DNA of 9,362 bases from Gemmatimonadota bacterium (GCA_003220975.1 QHTX01000181.1:11277-20638), one strand, 5' to 3'; positions 1 to 7,127 are shown, counted from the first letter of the stretch. Numbers and translations are program-made. Notes: generated by a model not told the origin, from the letters alone.

Positions 1-528
1 GCGCCGCACCCGGGCTCGACCCCACGGCTCCAGCAACTTCAACAGCGAGCGCTCGTCGTACGCCCGCTTGTGGTCGGGGTCCCAGAACGAGCGCCCCACG
101 GGCGTCGTGCCGACGACCTTCCCACCCGGCGCGAGATAGCCGACCAGCTCCCCGACGAAGCTCCGATCGTCGCGCACGTGCTCGAGCACTTCGCAGCAGA
201 ACACCAGGTCGAAGGTGCCCGGCTCGGGCTGGTCCAGCGTGAAGATCGGAGTCGGGGCGTGGCCCCGGAAGGCGCGCGCCTGCGCGATGGCGGCCGGCGC
301 GACGTCGTAACCCACCGCCCGGCCGCCGGCCCGCTCGAGCGCGAACGTGAACGCGCCGTCCATGCACCCGTAATCGAGCACGCGCTTTCCCGCCGGCGCA
401 TAGCGGCGCAGCAGCACGCGGTGACGCCACAGCAGATGCCGCAGCCGCCACTCGAGGTCCCGTGCGCCCGGGTCCTGATGCGCCAGCCACTCGCGGTACT
501 GCCCGTCGTACTCGCCGACCTGGTCCAT
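1..528 (-). CDS. SAM-dependent class I methyltransferase (partial, C-terminus beyond left edge)
   Basis: The reading frame is open from the ATG at 528 to the window edge (176 codons), so the C-terminus is missing. Residues 50-58 read VLDYGCMDG, the glycine-rich SAM-binding motif I. GYDV (73-76) supplies the acidic residue that usually contacts the SAM ribose, and FDLVFCCEVLEHV (106-118) is the motif II/post region of Methyltransf_11/23-type enzymes. These features identify the fold but not the substrate; next to glycosyltransferases, a sugar or lipid-linked glycan acceptor is plausible (inference). The ATG is chosen because GAGGA at 537-533 lies 4 nt upstream; a GTG at 531 would sit too close to it. 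The gene is divergent from the CgeB-like glycosyltransferase, with 39 bp between start codons. Confidence 0.85.
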   Translation of the reverse strand, partial: MDQVGEYDGQYREWLAHQDPGARDLEWRLRHLLWRHRVLLRRYAPAGKRVLDYGCMDGAFTFALERAGGRAVGYDVAPAAIAQARAFRGHAPTPIFTLDQPEPGTFDLVFCCEVLEHVRDDRSFVGELVGYLAPGGKVVGTTPVGRSFWDPDHKRAYDERSLLKLLEPWGRARVRR

Positions 529-550
529 CACTTCCTCAGGTTTCCCGCAC

Positions 551-558
551 GCTATAGA
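551..558. promoter_or_regulatory. Shared divergent promoter with palindromic -10 element
   Basis: CTATAG at 552-557 is its own reverse complement and is the only A/T-rich patch in the 39 bp between two divergent start codons. Read rightward, TATAGA (553-558) lies 9 nt before the ATG at 568, consistent with a leaderless transcript. Read leftward, TATAGC (556-551) would start transcription near 544 and leave about 15 nt of leader containing the GAGGA ribosome site. No convincing -35 is seen in either direction. The promoter call is inferred from position and resemblance to the sigma-70 -10 hexamer. Confidence 0.45.
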
Positions 559-567
559 CTGCGCGCC

Positions 568-1470
568 ATGCGCATCATCGTGCTCGGCGCGGGTGGCGCC
601 CACAAGACCGAAACGGCGATCGCCCGCGCCGTCCGGACGCTCGGGCATTCCTGTCGCCAGGTCAACGTGGTCGGCTGGACCCGCTACCTCAAGGGGCTCG
701 CGCCCCCGCTGGTGCGCCGCCTGGTGGACTCGTTCGAGCCCGACTGGCTCATCGCGACGCGCCCCGCGATCCGGCTCGGCGAGCCCGTCGTGCGCTCGCT
801 CACGCGCGGCCGTCGCTCCGCGCTCTGGTACTTCGATCTCGCGAGCCGCGCGCTGCCGGAAGTCGTGACGCTGGGCCGGAGCGTCGACATCATGTTCGTG
901 ACCACGCTCTCGCAGGTGGAGCGGTACCGGGCCGCGGGCGTGCCTACGGTGCGCCACCTCCCGCAGGGCGTGGACCCGGTGACCGACCGGCCCGCCACGC
1001 GGTCGCCGCGCCGCTATCGCTGCGACGTCTCGTTCGTGGGCTCGTGTCAGTACGGCCCGCGCTGGTGGGACGCGCCCGCCGACCTCCCCGTGTGCGGCGG
1101 CCCGGTGTGGGGCACGCATTTCGCGCAGGTCGTGCACGGCGCGGCCATCTCGCTGGGCGCTCACGCGTTGCCCGAGCACGCGCGGGAACGAGGCGGCGGC
1201 GCTTCGAACCGCATGTGGAAGGTCTTCGGATGCGGCGGCTTCTATCTCGGCGCCCACGTGGACGGCATCGAGGCGTTCGCCCGGGACGGCGAGCACTGCG
1301 CCTGGTATGACGACGTGGACCACGCGGTGGCCCTGGTGCGACGCTATCTCGCCGACCCCGAGGCCCGCACCCGCATCGCCCGGGCGGGCCGCGCCCACGC
1401 CCTCGCCTGCCACACGTACGCCCACCGCCTCGCGCTGCTGCTCGACGGCCGTGGCTACACCTCCACGTAG
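568..1470 (+). CDS. CgeB-like glycosyltransferase, short form (GT4-like, PF13524-type C-terminus)
   Basis: The 300-residue protein starts with MRIIVLGAGGAHKTE, the glycine-rich first strand and loop of a GT-B fold. The C-terminal half has the Glyco_trans_1_2 hallmarks: SNRMWKVFGCGGFYL (from residue 213), then EAFARDGEHCAWYDD and a TYAHR ending typical of CgeB-like proteins. These use nucleotide-sugar donors, but donor and acceptor cannot be read from sequence. The ATG at 568 is preferred because the frame stays open to 70 only by running antisense to the divergent methyltransferase. Between FVGSCQY (156-162) and GPRWWDAP (163-170) the protein lacks the roughly 20-residue helix-strand segment that I recall in relatives, so it may carry an in-frame deletion. 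Its last 16 bp overlap the convergent GT2 gene. Confidence 0.8.
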   Translation: MRIIVLGAGGAHKTETAIARAVRTLGHSCRQVNVVGWTRYLKGLAPPLVRRLVDSFEPDWLIATRPAIRLGEPVVRSLTRGRRSALWYFDLASRALPEVVTLGRSVDIMFVTTLSQVERYRAAGVPTVRHLPQGVDPVTDRPATRSPRRYRCDVSFVGSCQYGPRWWDAPADLPVCGGPVWGTHFAQVVHGAAISLGAHALPEHARERGGGASNRMWKVFGCGGFYLGAHVDGIEAFARDGEHCAWYDDVDHAVALVRRYLADPEARTRIARAGRAHALACHTYAHRLALLLDGRGYTST

Positions 1471-2315
1471 TTGCGGTATTCGAACAGGCGGGCGCCCGTG
1501 AGGCGCTCGATCCAGTCGGAGAGGTAGAATCGGACGACGCCCGGCCGGAACCGCCGGCCGCCGACCGGAATGGTGTCATGCGCGCGCGCGGCGATCCACT
1601 CCCGCACCACGCTCGGATGCGCGTCGGTGAAGCGCCGCAGCAACGGGGGCCTCCCCAACGATCCGCGCGCCCGCGCCGCCGTCGCGCGCGCAGGGTCCCC
1701 CGGAAAGATCGTCTTGCTGATCTCGAACTTCTCCCCGATCGCTCTGGCGGACCGGGCCCACCCGTAGTGGAACATCCGGGCGTCGGTGAGACGGGCGCGG
1801 ATCTTTCGGAGCTCGGGGCCGACGCGAAACCCTTGCGCATCCTGGAACGAGCGGATGTCCCGCCCCAGCCGGATACAGCGCACCTCGCGGCGGTAGTAAC
1901 GTCGGCTCGTCGCGACGGTTTCGAAGTCGCCGTAGAAGTGGACGTAATCGACCAGCAACCCCTCGACGCGCCCGTCGCCGTCCCACTCGCGCACTTTCTC
2001 AGCGAGGATGGCGGCGCCCGACTCGTGCAGCACCTCGTCGGCCTGGACGTACAGTCCCCAGGCGCCGCGGCACGCCGCCATGGCCCGATTGGTCTCGCGC
2101 GCGAGCGCCTCGCTGCCGCGGGAGAAGTCCCACTCGGTGTCGAGAATGCGCACGCGGGGGTCCCCGATTGCGGCGACCAGCTCGCGCGTCCCGTCCTCCG
2201 AGCGGCCGACATTCACGACCACCTCGTCGCACACGCCGAGGATCGACCGGATGGCCGGGACGATCGGGTAGTCGAGCGTGACGGCGTTCCGGACCAGGGT
2301 GAAGCCCGACAGCAT
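1455..2315 (-). CDS. Family 2 (GT-A fold) glycosyltransferase
   Basis: A 286-residue GT2-type enzyme with no transmembrane segment visible. The N-terminus MLSGFTLVRNAV is the first strand of these enzymes. DEVVVNVGRSEDGTREL (30-46) matches the donor-binding D-S-x-D-G region, and QADEVLH (91-97) is the DxD-equivalent metal/nucleotide-sugar motif. It probably adds a sugar to a lipid-linked or surface glycan in the cytoplasm; the sugar is unknown. The ATG at 2315 follows the stop codon of the upstream exporter gene by 2 nt with no obvious Shine-Dalgarno, so translation is probably coupled. It is the last visible gene of the minus-strand operon. Its 3' end overlaps the convergent CgeB-like gene by 16 bp, and no intrinsic terminator is evident. 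Confidence 0.85.
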   Translation of the reverse strand: MLSGFTLVRNAVTLDYPIVPAIRSILGVCDEVVVNVGRSEDGTRELVAAIGDPRVRILDTEWDFSRGSEALARETNRAMAACRGAWGLYVQADEVLHESGAAILAEKVREWDGDGRVEGLLVDYVHFYGDFETVATSRRYYRREVRCIRLGRDIRSFQDAQGFRVGPELRKIRARLTDARMFHYGWARSARAIGEKFEISKTIFPGDPARATAARARGSLGRPPLLRRFTDAHPSVVREWIAARAHDTIPVGGRRFRPGVVRFYLSDWIERLTGARLFEYRNYVEV

Positions 2316-2317
2316 CG

Positions 2318-4120
2318 TTACACGCGGAACTGCAGGTCGTAGAAGCGCCGGTACAGGCCGCCCGCGGCGAACAGCGTGTCGTGCGTACCGCGCTCCACGA
2401 TCCGCCCTTCGGACAGCACGACGATCAGGTCGGCGTGCCGCACGGTGGCGAGCCGGTGCGCGATCACCAGCACGGTGCGGTGCGCCATCAGGCGGTCGAT
2501 CGCCTCCTGGACCAAGCGCTCCGATTCCGTGTCGAGCGCGCTCGTCGCCTCGTCGAGGATGAGGATCGGCGGGTCACGCAGCAGCGCCCGCGCGATGGCG
2601 ATGCGCTGGCGCTCCCCGCCTGAGAGCCTGGTCCCCCGCTCGCCCAGCAGCGTCTCGTACCCCGCCGGCAGGTGCGAGATGAAGTCGTGGGCGTTCCCCG
2701 CCCGCGCCGCGGCCTCGACCTGGGCCAGCGAGAAGTCGCTCCGTCCGTAGGCGATGTTCGCGAACACGGTGTCGTTCAAGAGGATCGTTTCCTGCGACAC
2801 GATCCCCATCAGCGCGCGCAGGCTGCGCCGCGTGAACCGCGTGATGGGCGTGCCGTCCACGTGGATGGCCCCGCCCGTGGGCTCGTAGAAGCGCGGCAGC
2901 AGGTCCACGAGGGTGGTCTTCCCCGCCCCGGACGGCCCCACGATCGCCGCCACCTGGCCGCGGCACACCGCGAAGTCCACGTCCCGGAGCACCGGCGCCT
3001 GGCCGTCGTACGAGAACGACACGCCGCGGTACTCGATGCGCTCGGCGAAGCGGGCGGGCTGCTCGCCGGGGCGGTCGCCCTCTTCCGCCTCCAGGTCCAG
3101 CACCTCGTACACGCGGTCCGCGGCGGCGAGCGCGCCGGCCATGGCCGTGGGATAGTTGGCCACGGACTTGGCAGGGGACATGAGCCGCAGCGCGACGGCG
3201 ATGAACGCGATCAGCACCTCGGGGCGGAGCGTCGCCGCCTGGCCGAGGGCCCACCGCGTGCCGACGAAGAAGATCAGCACGATCACGACGCCCGCGAACA
3301 CCTCGGAGAGCGGGCTCGTGAGCGTCGCGTAGCGCTGCGCGCGCAGCACCCGGCGCCGATACCGATCGGCGAGCCGGCGAAAGCGTTGCGCCTCGAATCC
3401 CTCGGCGACGTAGGCGCGCACGAGCTTGATGGAGCCCACCAGCTCGCTCACGAGGCTCGTGAGCTCGCCCCGGTCTTCCACCTGCTCGCGCGAGCGCCGC
3501 CGCACCTTCCCGACCAGCGGCCGGATGATGAGCACCAGGAGCGGCGCGCACACCAGCGCGATGAGCGTCAGCCGCCACGACAGGCCGACGAGGATCGCGA
3601 CGTACACGACGATGAGGCTGATGTTCTGGAGCAGCGACGCCAGGGCGGCCGTCACCGTCGTTTTCACCTGGTCGGTGTCGCTGATGACGCGGGCGAGGAG
3701 CTGGCCGCCGCGGGTGCGCTGGAAGAAGCCGAGCGGGAGCACCTGGAGGTGCTCGAACAGCTGGACGCGCAGGTCGCGGACGACGCCCTCCTGGATCGCG
3801 ATGCTCCAGACGGCCGCGGCGTACGAGAGGGCGTTCTTGAGTACCAGCGTGCCCAGCAGCACCGCCACGACGTTGCGGAGCGCCCCCTCGGGCGATCCCG
3901 CCGCGAGCAGCGGCCCCGCGACGGCGGCGAGCACCCGCTCGACGCTCGAGCCGCCGCCCACGGGAATGGCCTGCTGCCCGAACAGCGTGCGCAGGAAGGG
4001 GATGAGCAGCACGAACGTGGCCCCGTCCATCACCGACGCGACGAGCGTCGCGACGCTGTTGGCCACGAAGAGGAACGTGTAGGGACGAAGCAGCGAGAAC
4101 AGTCGGCCGCTGCGGCCCAT
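2318..4120 (-). CDS. MsbA-type ABC exporter (fused membrane and ATPase domains)
   Basis: The 600-residue length and order are those of a half-transporter that works as a homodimer: a six-helix exporter domain (about residues 10-330) followed by a nucleotide-binding domain. Visible ATPase motifs are Walker A GPSGAGKTT (395-403, Lys401), signature LSGGERQR (499-506), Walker B ILDEATSALD (Asp523, catalytic Glu524) and the H-loop IAHR (His555). All catalytic residues are intact. Family members flip lipid A, lipid-linked oligosaccharides or other lipids across the inner membrane; among glycosyltransferases, a lipid-linked glycan is the likely cargo (inference). The ATG directly abuts the TGA of the PorX-like gene. 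A purine-rich GGGAGGGGGGGG tract 10 nt upstream probably serves as the ribosome site. The antisense strand has a 642-codon open frame, judged a GC-rich shadow. Confidence 0.93.
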   Translation of the reverse strand: MGRSGRLFSLLRPYTFLFVANSVATLVASVMDGATFVLLIPFLRTLFGQQAIPVGGGSSVERVLAAVAGPLLAAGSPEGALRNVVAVLLGTLVLKNALSYAAAVWSIAIQEGVVRDLRVQLFEHLQVLPLGFFQRTRGGQLLARVISDTDQVKTTVTAALASLLQNISLIVVYVAILVGLSWRLTLIALVCAPLLVLIIRPLVGKVRRRSREQVEDRGELTSLVSELVGSIKLVRAYVAEGFEAQRFRRLADRYRRRVLRAQRYATLTSPLSEVFAGVVIVLIFFVGTRWALGQAATLRPEVLIAFIAVALRLMSPAKSVANYPTAMAGALAAADRVYEVLDLEAEEGDRPGEQPARFAERIEYRGVSFSYDGQAPVLRDVDFAVCRGQVAAIVGPSGAGKTTLVDLLPRFYEPTGGAIHVDGTPITRFTRRSLRALMGIVSQETILLNDTVFANIAYGRSDFSLAQVEAAARAGNAHDFISHLPAGYETLLGERGTRLSGGERQRIAIARALLRDPPILILDEATSALDTESERLVQEAIDRLMAHRTVLVIAHRLATVRHADLIVVLSEGRIVERGTHDTLFAAGGLYRRFYDLQFRV

Positions 4121-5675
4121 TCAGCGCGGTCCCCCCCCTCCCGGTCCGGCGCCGCGGCCCCGTGGCGTGAGCAGCGCCACGGGAAGGATCATCTCCTCGG
4201 GCGTGACGCCGCCGTGCAGGAACGAACCGCGGTAGCGCGCCTGGTACTCGCGCAGCTTGGTGGGATAGACGAAGAAGGCGTCCGCCGTCGCGAGCAGCAG
4301 CCGCACCCCCAACCCCATCGCCGGCAGGCCGAACGCCTTCAGGTCCTCGACCGGGATCGCGGCCTCGGGGTTCTCGCTCCGCAGATCCTCGCCGAACTTG
4401 TACCGCAGGTTCGCGGTCGCGTCGCGCTTTGCGTACACGGTGGCGGGGGTCTCGCAGTGGATCGAGCCGTGGTCCGTGGTGAGCAGCACGGAGACCCCGC
4501 GCCGCTCGGGTCAGGCTCCGCAGCGCGGCTTCGTCGCGCGCCACCTCGTACAGGATCGCGCTCTCCGAGCGGCCGTGGGTCAGCTGGTCCACGAAGTTGA
4601 ACACCAGCGCCGTCACCCCGTCCTGCGCGAGGTGGGCCGGCAGGCGACGGAGGAGGTCGCCCGCTCCCTCGACCGAGCTGAACACCTTCTCGTAACGGAC
4701 CGGCACGGGCCGACCCACCAGCTCGCCCAGCTGCTCCGTCAGGAGCTCCGCCTCGTGCGTGTTGAGGCTCTCCTCGTCCGACGCCTGGCCCCACCAGTCG
4801 GGGTGGCGTGCGGCGATCTCCATCGGGAAGAGCCCCGAGAAGATCGCATTGCGCGCGAACGGCGTGGCGGTGGGGAGGATGCTGTAGTAGTGCGACTCCT
4901 CGACATCGAACAGCGGCGTCACGAGCTCGCGCAGCACCTCCCACTGATCGAGCCGCAGGCAATCGATCACGACGAACAGCGCGCGTCCCGTCGCCTGGAG
5001 GACGGGGACGAGGAACTCCGCGCCCACGTCGACCGAGAGCGGCGGCCGGTCGCCTTCCGGACTCGCGAGCCAGCGCGGGTACTGGCGCGCGACGTACTCG
5101 GCGAAGTCCTTGCGCAAGCTCCGCTGCAGGGCGCGGAGCGCGTCCGACAGCCCCGGCTCGTGTGAGGCCGAGAGCCGTACCTCCCAACGCGCCAGCTCGG
5201 CCACGAACTCGATCCACTCGCGCCAGGCGAGCGCCGATCCCCGCCGGCCTTCGAGGTCGCGGAAGCGCGTCACGAAGTCGCGGGCGAGGCGCTGCTGGCG
5301 GATGCGGGCGCCGTCGAGCAGCCGCGTGACGACGGACAGGATCTGGCGGGGGTGCACGGGTTTCACGAGGTAGTCGTCCACTTCGATCCCGATCGCGTCG
5401 CGCAGCGTGCCTTCGTCCTCGCTCTGCGTCACCATCACGACGGGCATCGCAGGATCGATGGCCCGGATCTCGCCGATCAGCTCGAGCCCGCGCCGGCCGG
5501 GCATCTGCTCGTCGAGTAGCACGACGCTGTAGGGCTGGCGTCGCAGCAGGGCGAGGGCGTCGTCGCCGTGGGCCGCGGAGGCCACCGTGAACCCCTGCGT
5601 CTCGAGGAAGCGGCGGTGCGCGGCGAGGCCGTCGATCTCGTCGTCCACCCACAGAATGCTCTTCGGCCGCGGCAT
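4121..5675 (-). pseudogene. porX: PorX-like response regulator with PglZ phosphodiesterase domain, frameshifted
   Basis: The first frame (5675 to about 4506) encodes a receiver domain with acidic pocket D11/D12, phospho-acceptor D55, T83 and K105. A linker follows, then the start of a PglZ (alkaline phosphatase superfamily) domain: IDCLRLDQW (237-245), PTATPFARN (268-276) and FVDQLTHGRSES (361-372). After LTR (388-390) the family sequence continues only in another frame: GVSVLLTTDHGSIH, LRYKFGEDL, LHGGVTPEEMILPVALL, ending at the TGA at 4121-4123. About 15-17 family residues (the usual SWFxHSPL helix) also seem absent, implying a deletion of 3n+2 bases. The unshifted frame has no stop until 2574 and would lose the TDHG and HGG metal ligands. 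PorX of Bacteroidota controls type IX secretion and hydrolyses oligonucleotides; the role here is unknown. Real inactivation and sequence error cannot be separated here. Joined length would be about 520-535 residues. Confidence 0.85.
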
Positions 5676-5681
5676 AGGCCA

Positions 5682-5711
5682 AAGCTAACGACGACTGGCG
5701 AACCCAGGCAA
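5682..5711 (-). promoter_or_regulatory. Putative promoter of the porX-exporter-GT2 operon
   Basis: On the minus strand TTGCCT (5711-5706) and TAGCTT (5687-5682) are separated by 18 nt, a sigma-70-like layout. The -10 element ends only 6 nt before the ATG at 5675, so the transcript would be leaderless or nearly so; no Shine-Dalgarno sequence is present. It lies in the 57 bp between two divergent start codons and overlaps the spacer of the opposite promoter, so the two may compete. Assignment is by pattern only. Confidence 0.45.
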
Positions 5712-5719
5712 CGCGAAGG

Positions 5720-5725
5720 TAATTT
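5720..5725 (+). promoter_or_regulatory. Putative -10 element of the family 9 glycosyltransferase gene
   Basis: TAATTT stands out in a very GC-rich context and ends 7 nt before the GTG start at 5733, the spacing expected of a leaderless transcript. A weak -35 candidate (TGGCGA, 5696-5701, three matches to TTGACA) lies 18 nt upstream. No ribosome-binding purine tract is visible before the start codon. Confidence 0.4.
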
Positions 5726-5732
5726 CGCCCGC

Positions 5733-6746
5733 GTGCTGTGCGTCCTGCTCGTCCGGTTCAGCTCCATCGGCGACATCCTGCTCACCACGCCGCTCGTGCG
5801 CGCGTTGGCGCGCCGCCACCCCGAGGCGAAGCTCGTGTACGTGACGAAGCGCGCGCTGGCGCCGCTCGTCTCCGACAACCCGCACCTGGCCGACGTCGTG
5901 ACGCTCGCGCCGGACGAGCCGGTGCGCCACCTCGCGCGCCGCCTGCGCGCCTGCGGGCCGACCCACGGGCTCGACCTGCACGGCAGCCTGCGGAGCGCCG
6001 CGCTGCGGCTGCTGGTGCGCTGTCGCTGGGCGGGGTACCGCAAGCGCAAGCTCGCCCGCACACTGCTCATCTCCACGAAGCTCGACACCTATCGCGGCCG
6101 CGTCCCCGTCGCGGAGCGCTACTTCGAGGCGGCGCGCGGACTCGACACGCGCCCCGACGGCGGGCCACCGGAGTTCTTCCTCGGACAGGGCGCCACGGAG
6201 CGGGTGGCGCAGTGGCTCGCCGCGCGCGGGCTCGCAGACGGACAGGGGGGGGCGGGGGGGGCCCTCGCCGCGCTCGCGCCGGGTGCGGCGCACGCGACCA
6301 AGCGCTGGCCGGTGGCGTACTGGAGCGCGCTGGCGGAGCGGCTGCGCACCGCGGGCTACCGCTCCGTCGTGGTCGGCGGGCCCGAGGATCGCGGGCTCGC
6401 GCAGCAACTCGTGGCGGGAGGCGCCGCCGCGAGCGCCGCCGGCGAGTTCTCGCTCCAGGAAACGGGCGCCCTACTCGCCCGCTCTCGCGTCGTGGTCTCG
6501 GGCGACACGGGGGTGATGCACATGGCCACCGGCGTCGGCGCGCCGGTCGTCGCCCTGTTCGGGCCCACGGTCGAGCAGTTCGGCTTCTTTCCCTACCGCG
6601 CGCCCGCGGTCGTGCTGCAGCGCCAGCTCGACTGCCGTCCCTGCTCCGCGACGGGCACCGCGACCTGCCCGCTCGGTCACCACCGCTGCCTCGCCGACAT
6701 CGCCCCCGCCGACGTGGTCGCCGCCGTGGAGCGCCTCGTCGCGTGA
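5733..6746 (+). CDS. Family 9 glycosyltransferase (heptosyltransferase-like)
   Basis: A 337-residue GT-B enzyme of the ADP-heptose:LPS heptosyltransferase family, which adds sugars to the lipopolysaccharide core on the cytoplasmic side of the inner membrane. Signatures are VRFSSIGDILLTTPL at the N-terminus, APGAAHATKRWP (about 182-193) at the start of the donor-binding domain and SGDTGVMHMA (about 256-265), with His263 in the conserved donor loop. A cysteine-containing tail follows (CRPCS, then CPLGHHRCL). Whether heptose is the sugar is not decidable. The GTG at 5733 is chosen because family members begin within a few residues of the RFSSIGD motif; earlier in-frame starts lie inside the opposing porX gene. 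Two adjacent eight-G runs (6245-6261) encode the interdomain linker. The last 4 bp overlap the next gene. Confidence 0.9.
   Translation: MLCVLLVRFSSIGDILLTTPLVRALARRHPEAKLVYVTKRALAPLVSDNPHLADVVTLAPDEPVRHLARRLRACGPTHGLDLHGSLRSAALRLLVRCRWAGYRKRKLARTLLISTKLDTYRGRVPVAERYFEAARGLDTRPDGGPPEFFLGQGATERVAQWLAARGLADGQGGAGGALAALAPGAAHATKRWPVAYWSALAERLRTAGYRSVVVGGPEDRGLAQQLVAGGAAASAAGEFSLQETGALLARSRVVVSGDTGVMHMATGVGAPVVALFGPTVEQFGFFPYRAPAVVLQRQLDCRPCSATGTATCPLGHHRCLADIAPADVVAAVERLVA
6245..6261 (+). repeat. Paired G8 homopolymer tract (G8-C-G8)
   Basis: Eight Gs, one C and eight more Gs lie inside the family 9 glycosyltransferase gene and encode the end of Gln171 through the first bases of Ala177 (GGAGGA). 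The tract sits just before the donor-binding domain, so one slipped base would truncate or scramble that domain. It also meets the pattern for an intramolecular G-quadruplex. It could be a slippage hotspot, a sequencing hotspot or simply linker codons. Confidence 0.7.
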
Positions 6747-7120
6747 TCGGCGCCACCACGCCCGCCGAGGAGCGCCTCATCGCGCTGGTCGCGGCGGCGG
6801 CGCGCGGGCCCAAGCGGGACGGGCTGTTCGCCCTGTGGCTCGTCGTGCGCGCGGCCGAAGGCGTGCTGCCACCGCGGCCCGTCTCCGGCAAGAATCACCG
6901 GCGCCGCCTCCAGGCACTGCAGGCGCGGCTCGCGAGCCTCGCGCTCCCCGCGCCGCTCAAGCGCGCCGTCGTCGCCGCGCGGGACCACCTCGAGCCCGGC
7001 ACGCCGACGGTCGCCGCCCTGGTGCTGTCGCAGCTGGTCGCGCCCGCCCGAGAGGTGCTGGGCGCCGAGGCGGGGGACGCCGTGGCCGTTGCCGTGCGGG
7101 CCGCCCGCTTACATCTATAA
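6743..7120 (+). CDS. Conserved-looking hypothetical protein, 125 residues
   Basis: I do not recognise a family. The frame begins at a GTG that overlaps the stop of the upstream glycosyltransferase (GTGA, 4 bp), a classic coupling arrangement that supports it as a real gene. The product is Ala/Leu/Arg-rich and probably all-helical, with a basic stretch (KNHRRRLQALQARLA) in the middle and a proline-containing break (GVLPPRPVSG) around residues 40-50. There is no signal peptide, membrane segment or metal motif. It ends 7 bp before the DnaB-like gene, so it lies between a glycan gene and a nucleic-acid ATPase and could belong functionally with either. A longer version of this frame starting at 5738 would run through the glycosyltransferase gene and is not credible. 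Confidence 0.65.
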   Translation: MIGATTPAEERLIALVAAAARGPKRDGLFALWLVVRAAEGVLPPRPVSGKNHRRRLQALQARLASLALPAPLKRAVVAARDHLEPGTPTVAALVLSQLVAPAREVLGAEAGDAVAVAVRAARLHL

Positions 7121-7121
7121 G
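7116..7121 (+). promoter_or_regulatory. Putative -10 element of the DnaB-C ATPase gene
   Basis: TATAAG ends 6 nt before the ATG at 7128 and includes the TAA stop of the preceding gene. No Shine-Dalgarno precedes the ATG, so a leaderless transcript is possible. I see no good -35 at 17-18 nt; TTGCCG at 7089-7094 is 21 nt away. Read-through from the upstream gene is an alternative. Confidence 0.35.
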
Positions 7122-7127
7122 ACCACC

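Noticed and set aside
70..567. N-terminal extension of the CgeB-like glycosyltransferase
   Set aside because: The 166 extra codons run antisense to a clear methyltransferase, and the GT-B fold begins exactly at the ATG at 568.
1449..1468. Short inverted repeat (CGTGG / CCACG) at the end of the CgeB-like gene as a terminator
   Set aside because: The stem is only 5 bp with an 8 nt loop and no following T-run, and it lies inside coding sequence, so it is chance level at this GC content.
2672..4600. Long plus-strand open frame of 642 codons opposite the exporter and porX genes
   Set aside because: Its product is rich in Arg, His, Gln and Asp with no motifs, the usual antisense shadow of a GC-rich gene; the minus-strand gene carries intact ABC motifs.
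2574..5675. A single 1033-residue fusion protein of the PorX-like regulator with a long C-terminal extension
   Set aside because: After residue 390 the frame is Arg/Ala/Pro/Gly-rich nonsense lying out of frame over the exporter gene, while the real PglZ C-terminus continues in another frame. It is a frameshift consequence, not a fusion.
4121..5675. PglZ domain as evidence of a BREX phage-defence locus
   Set aside because: PglZ occurs in BREX, but here it is fused to a receiver domain as in PorX, and no brxA/B/C, pglX methylase or Lon-like gene is nearby.
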